Numbered from the stretch's first letter, positions 1-26,299 are shown. The stretch: 64,000 nucleotides of DNA from Ricordea florida (GCA_949710005.1 OX453277.1:436001-500000); one strand, 5' to 3'. Numbers and translations are program-made. The notes: generated from the sequence alone by a model not told the origin.

Positions 1-101
1 TTCACGTTTGACCTGGAAAGATGCTGTCCACACTGACTGCAGCAAAAATACTTCAAAACAAGCGATACTAGTTACAAAACACTCACTCATCCAGTACTCA
101 C

Positions 102-13924
<13,823 letters not shown>

Positions 13925-15678
13925 TTTGGACTTCTAATGGTAAGAACCGCTGAAACTCTTCACCTGGCTTGGTTACACAGATGTCTGGGTCCGCGAGGAC
14001 ATTCGTTTAGTTCAGATGACAAGAACATATAGGCTTTGTCTGAAGAAAAACAACGCGGCTTCCCGTTTTACCGTTGTTATTTGGAACAAGTGATGTCGTA
14101 GGTAAGCTTCTTTCCTTCCACTCTGCGTGTTTCTTAATGCATTGTCGAGATCCAAAGAAACCGCCTAATTTTATTCTTGCCACGAGCATCATTATAACTT
14201 TCCTTGCCGTAGCCGATCGATGTAACAGTTAGAACGCTTTTGATCTCAATTTCTTGCGCCCCAAAATCCTGGTTTCTTAATTATCAAGTTCACATTGATT
14301 GTTTTCCTTAAAAATTGGTTTTATATGCAACAAGATTAAGTAACATGCAACTTGGCAAATTTCCATTTTTTTTTTGTCACACTGGTTCAAACGCTAGAAT
14401 GCAACGCACTGTCTGGTTCTCCAGACACGCATGTCTGGCTTGGCTTGACTGTTCGAGTCTGCTGCTGAGCGTCATATTATGGACAAATTGGAGCTTTTGA
14501 ATAGACATGATAGAAATTAAAGTTGATCTTCTCAATTTTTTAGCTGTGACGAACAGAAATTCACGAACGCTGTAGTTCTGCTTTCGCAACAAATAACTTG
14601 TAAGCTTTGTAATTGCCTTCCCGGGAATTAAACTGGGAATTAAAACGTGCTTTACTTTGGCGCAATGGTTTCCGTTGCGCTCATATTCTTCTTTCTCTTT
14701 TTAAAATACTTGGAACTGGCATAGCTGTACGATTGTAACAATCGATAAGCCTAAATCAATTTCTAGCATTCTTATATTTTTACGTCTTTCACATACCATA
14801 ATTTATTGCGCGAACATTAAATTCTGTTTGGAACCCCCCGAGGTTGATTATATTTTGTTTGAAATTTATACCAGTTGGTAAATTTCCCTATACTTGCCTA
14901 CCAAATTTTACGTGTTTAAAAAAATAGGCATCTGTAATTCTATAACACAGAGTGTACTAAAAAGAGGAAACAAACAAAACACTGGAGGAGGTATATAGCC
15001 TTGGGATAAGGATCTCAGACAGTAGTAAGATATTAATTTATTATTATGTATTCAGATATGTTGGTGCCTTCTGATTGGCTCGAGCTGTTCATGTGTAACT
15101 AGAGTTATTTTAACAGATGACTTCCCTAGGACATTCTTTGAAAAGAAAAAATCAAATTTGGGCTTTTAGCACAAACTTTTAATGAAATACTAACAGTATT
15201 ATTTTTGTCAAATTGCAAAAATTACTGGTAATGGTTTAGTCAGTAATAATTCACTTTTGAGTCAAGTGATTTACTTGCAAATTGCTTTGTTGTATCACAT
15301 GCTCTTTGTGATCTTGCTCAGTTTGACACTTTGTTTTTACTTTATTGCTAAGTATGCACGAGGATCAAATACAGTATTTGCAGAAGACAAAGAAGAAATA
15401 GCCATAATGAAAGTGTACTCTTTTATTACATGTTATAGCTAAATATTGTACAAGTTATTATTTCAACGGAACATAACTTTAGAACTAAGAGCTTGAATGA
15501 TTTTGTAACTTTTAGGTTTAAAGTACATAGTTTAAGTTAAATATTATATTTGTTTATATAATAATAGTTTTTAATGCCATGCAATACATTGTCATGTACA
15601 TGTAGCTCTCCAACTCACCTAAACTAAAATAGCTGCTATGTTCCTCTTTTTGTTAGTTCCCGAATCTTACTAGTAAAA
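13925..15678. other. Gene-free stretch upstream of VPS53
   Basis: The VPS53 promoter should lie just above 13924. I see no clear TATA box and no divergent gene. The remainder is AT-rich, with short ORFs that lack codon structure or splice context. 'ccttctgattggctcgagc' near 15068 resembles transposon-end sequence but has no partner I could find. Confidence 0.5.
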
Positions 15679-16020
15679 TTGCTTTATTTTAAATTGGTTG
15701 CCTCTTTGGTACACGATGCTGCTAACCGACGTACTCCACCCAATATTTCCAATCTATTTACTCGTTCTGAAAACATTCACCCCTACCCCACACAATTCTC
15801 ACAAGCTGGGAACCTCCACATAAAAATGTCAACAACAAATCAGCAGTTATTTTCATTTTTAAGAATTGGTGCTAAAATATGGAATGGCATCCCTCCTGAA
15901 CTTCGTGAGCTTAGGAAAGCACCTTCAAACGTAAATTACATGATTTGCTTTTACATATTCTTGGAACTGAGGAGATGAATGTTGAAATGCGCTATTTTGA
16001 TCGTTCTAAGCATATGCGGT
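15679..16020 (+). pseudogene. LINE reverse-transcriptase C-terminal fragment
   Basis: The ORF reads VHDAANRRTPPNISNLFTRS, then FSQAGNLHIKMSTTNQQLFS and RIGAKIWNGIPPELRELRK. This follows the C-terminal pattern of non-LTR retrotransposon pol proteins common in cnidarians (PSN..DLF, then R.GNL.IK, then F...G.K.WN.IP.ELR). Only about 110 residues remain and there is no RT core upstream. It is a dead, 5'-truncated copy. Confidence 0.6.
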
Positions 16021-16029
16021 TAATAAATA

Positions 16030-17235
16030 GTTTCTCTAAGTCTTAAAAGTTAATTTGTTTCTACTTTCTCTTTGCTTTACTGTCATTATTAATAGTTTGT
16101 TTTCCATTTCTTCTTCTTTTCATAATATTGTTATATCTATTTTCTTTAACATTGCTGTATACACTTTTTCTGTTGTCGTACATACATATATATATATATA
16201 TATTTAAAAAAAATCTAGTCCAAAATTAAGTAGCCTGCCTAGAATAGCTATGCTGATTGCAGGCTACCATGGTCTCTGTATTGGTTTTTAAAATAAAGTG
16301 CATGTTGTTGTTGTAGTTTCAAGGAAGAGCCTGTTGTTATTATCATAATATTATGCACTGTACTAAAACACCTGGATACACTGTAAGACAGGGTGTTCAT
16401 TAGGTATCGGAGATCAGAGAATTCTCCAGCTACTATGAAGAATTCTCCGGCTACTGTAAAGAATTCTCCATGCAAATTTAGATGGCCTGAGCTAGTTTTA
16501 AATTCAGACATGGAGCACTTTCAGAATATTTTCCTGTTACTTTACACAATGCTCCTGCTGCTACAATTCTTATTGAGAACCCTATGTAAGATCTTACATA
16601 AACCATGTGAATCAAACTATGTATGAAAAAGTGCTTAGTTTTGAAACTAATTCAGTGAATTAAGTAAGGGCTACAGTTTACAAAACCAATGTTTTTTTTA
16701 TGATTAGGATTATCATTATCGTTATCATCATCTTTATAACTGCAGTCAACTCTCTCTTGACAACCACTATGTTAATGACCACTTTCCTTAAGTGACCACC
16801 TTTAAAAAAATAGGCACGCGAAGCATGCATGTGGCTACTGTTTTGGTTGGGGTTGTTTTGTTTTGCTATTACTTGATTTGAAGCAAAGTTGGATTTGATA
16901 CAAGTCCTTCGCCTCTGATAGAAAATCAAGTGCAGATTCGCAAAATCAGTTCACGTGAAAAGATATCAGTACGTAATTATTCAATAACGTATAACAAGAG
17001 CAGTCAAGCAGCATTGTATTACTGTGGTCCCAGCAACGTCCAGAATGAGAATTGCAATTAGCGGTTTAAAATGATTTCTTTATATTAGTATTGAGTCTCG
17101 AGGTAAACTTTGAATCAGAGTTGCGTTAACGTTTTTCCAAGGTTTCATTTAACACTTTAACACTTTATGGCAAATATACAAATAAACATATAATGAAATA
17201 GATGAAACAACGAGAATCTTTCTAACGTTGAGTTT
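16030..17235. other. Gene-free stretch with short repeats
   Basis: Contents are a (TA)n tract at 16187-16203 and three imperfect 21-bp repeats of 'gaattctccggctactgtaa' at 16428-16470. Near 16740-16800 there is a possible Tc1/pogo-like MITE remnant ('aactctctcttgacaaccac', 'cttaagtgaccacc'). No gene is supported. Confidence 0.5.
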
Positions 17236-18269
17236 TTATAACTCTACAACAATGAACAAGCAACAATGACCATTAAGCTGCAACAGCATAATAATGGTAA
17301 TTATTAAGCTTGTAACCATTCCTGAAGACTGGTTTCCATATAGATGAAATCGTTTCAAATGCGCAATACTTGAGTTATCTTTAATAACTAATTTTGTGAC
17401 TGAGGAATCGAGTAGCCCATTAACAAAAACAGTTAGTTTGCATTTAGTACACTTGACTGTGGAAGTGTCATCAGTGACGTGTATCTTTGAGTTGCACATT
17501 ATGCAACTTTTGTAATGTGAAACATTAGCTCCTAGGACAGACCCAATAATGACCTTACCATAGGACTCGCATTGGGGTTCTGCGATGCATGCCACGTCAT
17601 CAACTACATTAATTACTGTGTAGTTTGTAGTTGTAAATATTTCTCATCACTGAAACTATGAACACTTACACCTTCAATGACATAACATTTATCTGCTTCG
17701 AGACAAACTTTACTTTCCCATGTTACTAGCTTGATAGATTTAGTTTTGTCAGCAATTACGCAATCTACCTTTGTTAAAGGTTTCCCCCTAACATTTACAA
17801 TCTCAGGCTGACCGATTTCAATTACTTTTGCTTTCACTGTTATTGACTGGAAGTCTGAAATGTTATCAATGTCACCAATGTTAAAGTGCATTTGTGAAAA
17901 TGCGTTGTCATAGTCATAATCTACTGTGTGGGGTGTTACTCCTGATCTTTTCTTGATGGTATATTCTTCTTGTGAAGTTCGTCGCCTGCCAATGGTTTGC
18001 TGCACACTGTCAAAACTGACAGGTTGCTTTTTAGTTTGCATTTCCTTTATTTTTGCACGCTTTTCAGGAGAGTAGCAGAAGGCTCTGACAGATTTCCTTG
18101 GGGATGTTTGCAGCTGGAATTCGAAGTATGACGAAGCTCCCACGTTTGATGATCTTATAGCACTCAATTTGGGAACAAAGCCACAGAGGTTGTCATGTTG
18201 CCCGAAAAATGAGGATATTCTGCTAAAATAAAATATGATTAGATCAGTACCATTAACGTGTGAAAACAT
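17236..18269 (-). pseudogene. RPA1-like OB-fold protein of the Helitron
   Basis: The upstream ORF (18269-17613) ends in an OB-fold-like segment: ITVKAKVIEIGQPEIVNVRG, then LTKVDCVIADKTKSIKLVTW and YVIEGVSVH. After a frame change the ORF 17595-17236 continues with GKVIIGSVLGANVSHYKSC and a zinc-ribbon pattern CIMC...CTKC, as in the C-terminal DNA-binding domain of RPA1. Helitron RPA-like proteins are thought to bind the displaced strand during rolling-circle transposition. The frame change at about 17600 suggests decay or an unrecognised intron. Confidence 0.65.
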
Positions 18270-18948
18270 AGATTGATCGATTGATTGATTGTTTGACTGA
18301 TTGAATGATTAGTTCATTGATTGATTGTTGGGTTGACTGATTGATCCTTTGTTTTTTCAAGAATAAAAGTTAATGGTATTGCAGTATTACTTACTCGAGA
18401 GAGTTGCTTGACTTTGTGCTTGAGGAGCCTAAAATATGTACAGATTTGTTATTTTATATTAACATATTACAAATAACGCAGTGTGAGAAAATTAATTTGT
18501 AAGCGTTTTTAATACAACAAGCCTGTATTTTTTGTCTATTTTTCATTTCTCCAAATAATAAATACATACATAATTATATTCATAAAATACATTCATACAT
18601 AAAACGGCTTGCTGAGATTGATAGTGACTTTTGAATTATGATGTTTGCTTTGTAAATAGATATCTAGATTCAATTGGAAGTCAGGGGTTTGGGTTTGTTT
18701 GCTAAGGGACCAATAGCAGCAGTTCATGACCTGTGAAATACAAAGCAAAGACACATAATAATCTTTAATTTGAGGCACAAAGTATATCATGATTCATTAT
18801 CTCAAGAAGCTAATGTCATAGGTACTTCTCCAAGCTGGCTGTTTGAATCCCCTGCCTGAGATAGATAAGTGAATAAGAGAGACATCAAAATATGTTGATG
18901 ACACCATCTGATATTCAATGGGAAAAACAGCAGCAAATGGGGATGCTG

Positions 18949-19980
18949 TTAAATATTTCCCTTGCATTTTCTAAGTGCTATTTGAGACTGACAGAGAAGG
19001 ATTTTCATTTGTAATTTTTTTGCTTTATAAAAGATATTTTCAACACACATAGCAGCCCTTCTGTCAGATCCTCTAAGCTCTGATTTACAGATATCACTGT
19101 AATGTTCTTGCTTACTTTCTGTTCGTTGTTGACCAAGAAAAATGCCAGGATAAGCTAATTCTTTAGAGTACCTGTCTCTAAATATGCTCAACGGTCTATT
19201 GCCTTCAGCTGGAGCAACATTCATTATAACTTGCCGCTCATTATTTTCTAAAAAGTCAGATGATGTTAACATTGTATCAGTAACACCAGCAGGTATAATC
19301 AGCTTCATCTTCACTCCATTCATGTTCATCATCTAAGTCTTGTGGCTCATTATTTTGACTGTTTTCAGTGGTTTCTCTTGATCCCTCTTCAATCAAATTG
19401 TCAATTGTTTTGCTATTTTTAATTATTTCCTCATTGTATTGCTGAGCCCAATCTGAGTTAAATATAATTCCTTCATCCTTCTGAAGAGTACTATTATTCA
19501 TGAACCAAACTGCTGCTTGTGCTACCTTATGAGGTCTTATATTTAATGATAAAGCACTACTTTTATATTGCAACTTCCTTTTTAAATTGACTTTGATTGT
19601 ACAAGTCTCATTTGGTAACCTTGGTAGCATACTGACTGTATTAGTTACATCAGCAGGAACATTAACAGCATTACCATGAATTTTAAGTTGCTTTCCTCTA
19701 GGAGCTTGCATTAACTTTTGAAATGCAATTCTTGGTGCCAGTAACCTACATTCTAATTCATTGAGATAAAAAAATGCAGGTTTTTCTGGAAATGTCATTC
19801 CATTCACCACTTATAATGGTGCCATTTTATTTTTAACCAAATATTTATAACATGTCAAACAAACCCATTCAACATCATCAACACTTTTGTTGTTAGAAAT
19901 ATGTTTATCAACATTAAACACAACTGATGACAAGTGCAAATATAGAGTGGGCCTTGAGAGACTGTTTCATGAAACTTTGA
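18949..19980 (-). pseudogene. Helitron helicase-like N-terminal region (broken)
   Basis: Minus-strand frames read GPLYICTC (about 19950), CLTCYKYLVKNKMAPL (about 19850), then LNELECRLLAPRIAFQKL, APRGKQLKIHGNAVNVPADV, TVSMLPRLPNETCTIKVNL and IRPHKVAQAAVWFM. After a frame change near 19300 come NVAPAEGNRPLSIFRDRYS, ELAYPGIFLGQ, YSDICKSELRGSDRRAAM and KLQMKILLCQSQIALRK. These are hallmark strings of the protein region just before the Rep domain in animal Helitrons. It ends before the HUH motif. At least two frameshifts are present. Confidence 0.75.
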
Positions 19981-19990
19981 AATAGTTAAC

Positions 19991-20635
19991 TCAATATTGC
20001 TCTTTGTTTTTGCTCTGTAAGATTTCATATATTATATTCTGCTGTACTTTTTCATTGACTGTTTTTGAAGATCTCTGGTTTCTCATACATGCATTATGTT
20101 TGGCCTTTTGATCTGCAGATTCAGTTTCAGATCTAAAAGTTCTCATACGAGCATTATGTATTGCTTTTTGCTTAGGCAATTCAATTTCAGCTCTATAATT
20201 CCTCATGTATACATTAGCTTTTTCTTTATGTTCAGGTGATTCAATTTCAGCTCTATAGTTCCTCTTGTATGCATTAGCTTTTTCTTTTTGTTCAGGTGAT
20301 TTAATTTTGGCTCTATAATTTCTCATGTATGCATTAAGTTTTTCCTTTCGTTCTGAAGACTTAATTTTGGCCCTATAACTTCTCATGTAAGCATTTCATT
20401 TTGCCCTTTTGTCTGGTGAATCACTATTGGTAACTTTGTCTTGTGTAGTTGCCTTCTTAGCTGCTTTATATTTCATATCTATTCTTCTCTTTTCTTCCAC
20501 ATCAGCACGTGCTTTATTAGGTCTAGGCTTTCTTACCTTGTTTACATTTTCAGACTTTGCAACATCATTAAAGCCCATTGTACATTCATTGCCATTTTGT
20601 GACATAAAGTCATATTTTCTTTTGGACGCATTCAA
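19991..20635 (-). pseudogene. Basic repeat protein of the Helitron
   Basis: The ORF 20386-19991 holds five or six tandem units of about 22 residues of the form N-A-x-M-R-N-Y-R-A-x-I-x-S-P-E-x-K-E-K-A. The ORF 20635-20396 upstream is Lys/Arg-rich (RKPRPNKARADVEEKRRIDM). Such basic, coiled-coil-like repeats precede the conserved domain in many animal Helitron proteins and may bind DNA. A stop separates the two ORFs, so this is probably one broken reading frame. Confidence 0.6.
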
Positions 20636-20644
20636 AGTACATGG

Positions 20645-21098
20645 TTAAGAATCAATAAATACATCTATGTCTGTTTTGTTTGAAATTCTTTGAACAGTGG
20701 AAGCATAGTGCATTTCACCTATGTGCCCTATATGTATAGTCCTACAATTCTGTGAAACATTTGCAGCTTCAACAAAGCTTCTTTCACTAAAATTTTCATT
20801 TGACTCCACAATATTAATTTTCAAATTCATAGCATCTGCCACAGCTTGAATTATGATGTGATCAGCCCACATCCCTTGTCTGGACATTGAAGTTAAATAT
20901 TGAGACCACGTCATATTATCTGCAACACTTTCTATAAATTGTTCAGGGTGGTCTAGCAAATATTGAACTCCAGCAGTTCTTACTCCTGAATGACGTCTTG
21001 CTTCATTGTATAACTGATGTGCTACAGCTCTAAAGAAGCAATCCCCATTTCCTCCTACATCTAGTGAAATGAGTCCAAGAGTATGTATTCTGTTATAA
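20645..21098 (-). pseudogene. OTU-type cysteine protease domain of the Helitron
   Basis: The open frame begins above the first ATG and reads LGLISLDVGGNGDCFFRAVA, then GVQYLLDHPEQFIESV, MTWSQYLTSMSRQGMWADH, IIIQAVADAMNLKINIVES and RTIHIGHIGEMHYAST. The OTU catalytic residues are visible: Asp and Cys in GNGDCFF and His in EMHYA. OTU domains are deubiquitinase-like proteases carried by several Helitron lineages. The domain is nearly complete (about 150 residues) and ends at a stop at 20645. Upstream, an 8-T run near 21100 separates it from the 2A-bearing frame. Confidence 0.8.
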
Positions 21099-21105
21099 AA
21101 AAAAC

Positions 21106-21321
21106 TTAATCATTGTTCTCATCGCATATTACTCTTAACGAGGTGGGAATACTGCTTCCTCTCGGACCTGGATTTAACTCAATATCTCCTGACAGCAAAG
21201 TTTTTAATTTTGATACATTACACAATGATTCAGACTTAAAATAATTGCTATAAAAACTGTCTTCTCTCTTCAAAAACCTGATGTCCCATTGTTTATACTG
21301 ACTAGCAATGCTATACAACAA
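21106..21321 (-). pseudogene. Helitron N-terminal ORF with 2A-like motif
   Basis: The 71-residue ORF contains KTLLSGDIELNPGPRGSS. Positions 21189-21163 encode GDIELNPGP, which satisfies the 2A consensus D(V/I)ExNPGP that causes ribosome skipping between the last Gly and Pro. A leucine-rich stretch precedes it, as is usual. The OTU frame follows within about 50 nt but in another frame, so in this copy the two are not joined. Confidence 0.75.
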
Positions 21322-21347
21322 TCATGAAGCAGGAACTGCACTTTTAA

Positions 21348-21868
21348 TCAAACTTGTTTCTTTTTCTCAGTTTTCTGTGTTTTAGCGAGTTCAAAACTTT
21401 TTTTCAGTGATATTCTGGAAGGTTCTCTATCTCTTACTTTTCGATTCCTCAGTTGTCTGGACTGCTGCAAAATCCTACTGCAATGATCAGTAATATTAAA
21501 TACACTTTTATAATTATTGTCAGCTTCTAATGTAATATTCATTTTATCATCAAATGCCTTATCATCACATTCTAAACCAGGCACAGAAATCAAACATGTT
21601 TCAGTGTGACAGCCTTTTTTTAAACTTGTTTATCGCCACAATCCCTTTGGCTGCAATTTGCGTCTGACAAGAAACTTGTATTCGTGTTTTCAAAGTCAGC
21701 ATTTATTCCCCGAAATGAATTGTTGGTTTCCTGTAGGAAATAATTCGTGTCACAAAGGTCAATGTTGGTTCCCCGAAGGGAATTGTTGGTTTCCCGAAGG
21801 AAATTGAATGACCCAGAACACTTTTGAGCAGCAACACACATCACGCGCTCATCATGGTGGTCTTTCAA
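21348..21868 (-). pseudogene. Unrecognised ORFs upstream in the Helitron
   Basis: Two short ORFs in different frames. The outer one (21868-21620) contains internal repeats of the form F-L-R/Q-E-T-N-N-S-x-R-G-x-N and ends in a Cys-containing tail. The inner one (21593-21348) is basic at its end (RNRKVRDREP, KTEKKKQ). I do not recognise either. Position and strand suggest the N-terminal part of the Helitron polyprotein. Confidence 0.35.
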
Positions 21869-22259
21869 ACATCTTAGCGGTTCGGCAAAATTCCATTTTC
21901 TTTTGGAAACTCTTAAGCTTACACCTTCGAAAAAACTTAAAAATGTCTTTAGGAAAAAATGTTAGCCACAGTGTTTGAATGCTGTGCCTGATCTGTGGTA
22001 TAAAATAACGATAAAACATAGTAAAGTATTTATCTTACCTTCACTCGACGAGCACATGGAAAAAGGGTTGACGCAGCTCAATCTTCTTGCAGTCGATATA
22101 AATTCGACAAAATGGCGAAAACATATCGGTAATTATCGTTTGCACAATCCGTCGCCGTATCTTCGCCGTATCACTTGCCGTAGATACACGAAACAAACCC
22201 GAAATATCTTCCTGACTCATTCGAGAGGAAACCGATTTTCTTTCGACTAAAATCGCTGT

Positions 22260-25200
22260 CGAAAAACCGAAGATAAACCGAAGATTCGAGTATTACTTAC
22301 TTACTTACTTACTTACTTACGCACGCACGCACTTACACGACTGATGACATAGAGGCTTACTGCCTGGTTACCAGGCAGTAGCCACAAAAACTGTTTTGCT
22401 TCTCAGTCAAATACTGTTCCAAAACTCTCTCATAAGCGACCACTTAAATTTTAAACTTAAGTTTTAAGGGACTCATTGTGATGACTTTAAAGGCCTGAAA
22501 TTTGATCATGTTCCTGACTTCAAAAGGCTGCTTAGAAATCCTTGCATTACTCAGGTGTCACAAAGTTCAGTTTCAGAACAAAAAATATTATGGTCAGATA
22601 GTGATCATGATTTATTCCATGTGCAATACAATGGGTCTTCCAATCTTTTCGGTAAGGTCATTGAATAGAAATATAATAATCCCTAGAGTAAATGAAATAT
22701 TTGCAGAGAATTTCCAGATTTAGCATTATTTTTCTACTGAAAGTAGCTTTGTATATTTGTTTAATTTTAATTGATATTCTTTAGGTGATAAATAATACCT
22801 GTAAAGCAATGATCAGTGGATTCATGCAGTTGTAATAATAATTATATTAATGATAATGTTTATCCCCAGAGCCTACTTGCTTACGCGGCTTAAAGTTTTT
22901 TGGATTGTCTTAATGTTTGTGGCTACGATCCAGAAGGCTGGTAGCCACTATGTCATCGGGAAGTAATTAAGAGTGAAAACTTGATGTGCAAGGGATGCTG
23001 GGATTTCAAGTGTTCAGACTAGTTTATTGTGCACCCACACCAGACCCAGTTACCTCAAAGAGCAAAGTTAAATCTTAACTACAATGACTTTTCAAGTCAA
23101 TGTTACAAATTGAAAAACATGGTGCATTATGACTTGACAAATCTTACTGTAAAATAAAGTTCACAGCATTTAAAAATTACTAAATTGCAGTAGCCACATG
23201 TAGTCCTAGACTAACTATTTTTCTCTTGAGTTGCCACCTCCCTGAAGCCACCACTTTTTCTTGCACCATTGGTAGAGTCTCACTGAATTATTACCATCAA
23301 TTTTGAATATAGTCCAGAGCACTTGCTGATGGTTGTAAGTTTTTTTCTTTTTTAGAATGGATTTCATGGATTGCATCAGACCATCATGTACTTGTGATCA
23401 CAAGCCTGCTGTCACACATGGGGTTGCCTGTGGCATTTCACCTCGAATTGACAGTAGATGTGTCACATTATCTCACTCACCTTGCAGCAAAAAAGATCCC
23501 CACCCGAATGCTCTACTAAGCATGCCAAGAAACAATGGTTTGTAATTTTTTTTATTTTATTTTAATATCAACTAAAAGAACATAAAAGAAACATACATTA
23601 AGTAGAGAAAGGTAAATGAACAAAATTACAATACAACCTGTTTTGGATATTGACAGAAAAGAAATATGGTAACTTGTTACATGGCATAAATTTATAGCAA
23701 ATAGGTCTTACAAAGATTTTCAGTGAGTTTTGAGTCATTAATTCTTTTCTCTTGCTTCGTGTTTATCAACCATGTCAGCTAGAACAGTACCACCCAGAAG
23801 TACTGAATTTAAGAAGCATTTCTTGTACAGCTCATTCTCACTTCAAGCACAGCTGCAAGGTTCAAATTTTTACACAAGTACACAAAGAAACCTGGGTAAA
23901 ACCTTAAAACTTTACTTATGGCAGTAAAATGTTCTGACTCTTTTACTTAGTTGACAGAGATCTAGAAGAACTATTTTGTATTGTAATTGTAGATGACACT
24001 ATGTTTGGTGATATTTTCCATCAATATATGACTTACAGCCTGTAATGTTATGTGTGCATTGTACTGTCTATGTTGTAACATTGTATAACATCAACACTGG
24101 AAAGCGCTCAATTACAAACAGAAAACTACTCTATATTACTGTTTCCAACAGTGTCTTGCAACAACAAAACCAGTTACCATCAGTGTTGAAGGCTGCGTTT
24201 GCTTAAATCTGGGAGATGTGAAAAAGAAAAGTGCTTTTCTACTCAACACATCTAAAACAGAGCACGCCATTTCTGAGAAATCATACATGACTATTAAAAA
24301 TCCGTGGTAAAATCAAACTATCCCAAAACTATGAGCCAGAATTTTCGAACCAAAGTAAGCCCAAACCCGTGAATCCGTCTAAAAATGATTTTCTTTCCTT
24401 TTTGGTGAAGAGAGTTCGCTTTCGTCAAGAAATTTTTAGGTTTTTGAGTGACAACCCATATTTGCATACCCCAACCTTTTTATATCCGGAATAAGGCGCC
24501 TTCAACCTCGGCTAAAAGTACGTTTTATACAATCATGTACACACAGAATAGATAAGATCTACCTTCAGTTAGAAAACAAATTCATATTGAAAATACGGTG
24601 TTCTGAAATCCAAAATTTAAAATCAAGGCTTGAAAATTGAAAAGAGGTCATAACAAAGTCGCGACAGCAGGTAAAGGTGTTGGTTGACGGCCAAGTCAAA
24701 GTAAACCAGACTCTGGCTTTATCAAGCGAACAGTCACGGCAGTTGGTTTAAAAGTCAGCTCAAACGTTTCTTTTAAAAACTACAGAAAATTTTCACTGAG
24801 AAGGTTTGAATTCCAGAGATGATGCAAGAAAGGAAAGAGCTTCTCTTTGAGCGGAATTCTACACCTTTTGCTTCTTGCATTTTGTGTTCCAATGGCCACG
24901 TGTACAGTACGTGACAGTAGCATGCCGGCAAAAGTTCACGGATCCGTGTGAACAAGTCCACTACAAAACTTCAACCCAACACTTCCGACATTCAAGCACG
25001 GTTGAGTACACAAGCAAGTGTCAAGTACGTACACAAACGTTTCGGCCAAACTTCAGAAAACCCGGCGACTACAATATTCCTCACCACATCCAGTTAAGGC
25101 GGTCTACAGTTCCCAGTCTGCGCCTGTGTGTACTGTCAAGCGATTGTTGGAAGCGGAACATTAATTAAGAGAATCAAGAGATCAATCAATTACCTTCGTA

Positions 25201-26043
25201 CTGGAAGTAACAAAGTGGAATTAATAGCGTAATTCATTATTCCTAATGTTTTGTTATAAATACAGATTAGATTGTTATTAGTCGTGAGATTTTATTTGTG
25301 ATGCACATTCATTAGATGTTTATTAGATGATCTTTTCTCTTGTGTCTAGCTTCATTTTGGTGTTACCTGAGCTATTTTATTAACTTTCGGTGCCCACTGT
25401 CTACCTTCATCAGTGATAGAAATTCGAACGTTACGTTTCTTCGTTTTTCAGATCGGGTGACACCAAAAATAAGCTAGAAACATGTCTAGAACCGATTGCC
25501 CAAGGGTGTATACTACTGTTATAATTTTGTTGTTGTTGTTTGAGTGTGAGGGTCGATCCAGCCCGACCCCAACTCATTTGTTAAGTCTCTTATGATATGA
25601 CCTCATTCCTTGGTTTTGCATGGGACGAGTCCGTTAATCCGGGTTCTAACATCCTGGTCTGTACCAATTTCTCTACACCGAGTCACGTGAGCATGCACGT
25701 GAGTGCGAGATATCGTAAAGAACGTCTAGTAAAATCAGTGCTAGAGTCCATGCAAGTCATATGATCATTGTTTGGTCTTGATTCAGTGTTTAATTATACA
25801 TCTTTATGAGTTACTAACATTGCTTATCGTTTTATTCATAAATTTTTTCAAACTTTACCGCATCACCGGAGCAACAAACGCTGAGTATAAAATGAAGCCA
25901 TCTTAACTGGTCCCTTCCCTCAAAGCTTCCTTGTCGTTCAGATACGCTCACTTCTGTCTGATTCGCAACGGTAACCATGACTGAACTGAACACCAAGTGA
26001 GATCGCATCAATAAAGATTCTCACTTTATAGCAAACAAGCATT
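22260..26043. other. Gene-free stretch between the Helitron and the zinc-finger gene
   Basis: Contents are (ACTT)n then (CGCA)n at 22287-22335 and a short hairpin 'ctactgcctgg/ccaggcagta' near 22350-22382. The inverse copy of the 4290-4440 repeat lies at 22915-23040. A possible but unsupported exon lies at 23357. 'gagtataaaatg' near 25884 is a TATA-like motif about 30 bp upstream of pyrimidine-rich sequence, and 'caacg|gtaacc' at 25970 could be a 5' donor. Together these might be the non-coding first exon of the zinc-finger gene, but this is only a suggestion. Confidence 0.4.
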
Positions 26044-26299
26044 AGGGACCGTTCATTTTTTACAAGGGAGGGAGGACTGGTGAGATTTAAGGGGGAAGTA
26101 AAATTAGGGGAAAGGGGGGGGGGGGGGTCAGGTGAAATATTTTTACAATAACTTTTACGTGATATTGACTTCTCTTTCTTTTGATTGGGGGATCATGTGA
26201 AAAATTGGCAAGCTGGGGGGGGGGGGGGTCATGCCAGTTTTAAATGGTGCTTCCCGAATCATACCAGCCTCCCTCCCTCCCAAAAGATGAACGGTCCCT
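26044..26299. mobile_element. Short TIR element (MITE), 256 bp
   Basis: The ends are AGGGACCGTTCAT at 26044 and its inverse ATGAACGGTCCCT at 26287-26299. The interior is G-rich on the left ('gggaaaggggggggg') and 'ctccctccctccc' on the right, extending the hairpin. Target duplication is unclear. No coding capacity. Confidence 0.75.

Larger units (their letters stand above)
17236..21868 (-). mobile_element. Decayed Helitron (OTU / 2A / RPA type), internally deleted
   Basis: Read on the minus strand, the block holds in order: two short N-terminal ORFs, a 2A-like motif, an OTU cysteine protease domain, a basic repeat protein, the N-terminal Helitron helicase-like region, and an RPA-like single-strand-binding protein. 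This order matches animal Helitrons that encode OTU and RPA domains. The HUH replication-initiator motif and the helicase motifs are missing. They would lie between 18949 and 18270, which holds only low-complexity sequence including GATT repeats at 18270-18350. Frames are broken at nearly every junction, so the copy is dead. I could not place the 5' TC and 3' CTRR ends with confidence. Confidence 0.8.

Noticed and set aside
23357-23545. 62-residue ORF after a poly-T 'ttttttagaatgg' acceptor-like site
   Set aside because: No partner exon, no recognised domain. The donor ('atg|gtttgt') is weak.
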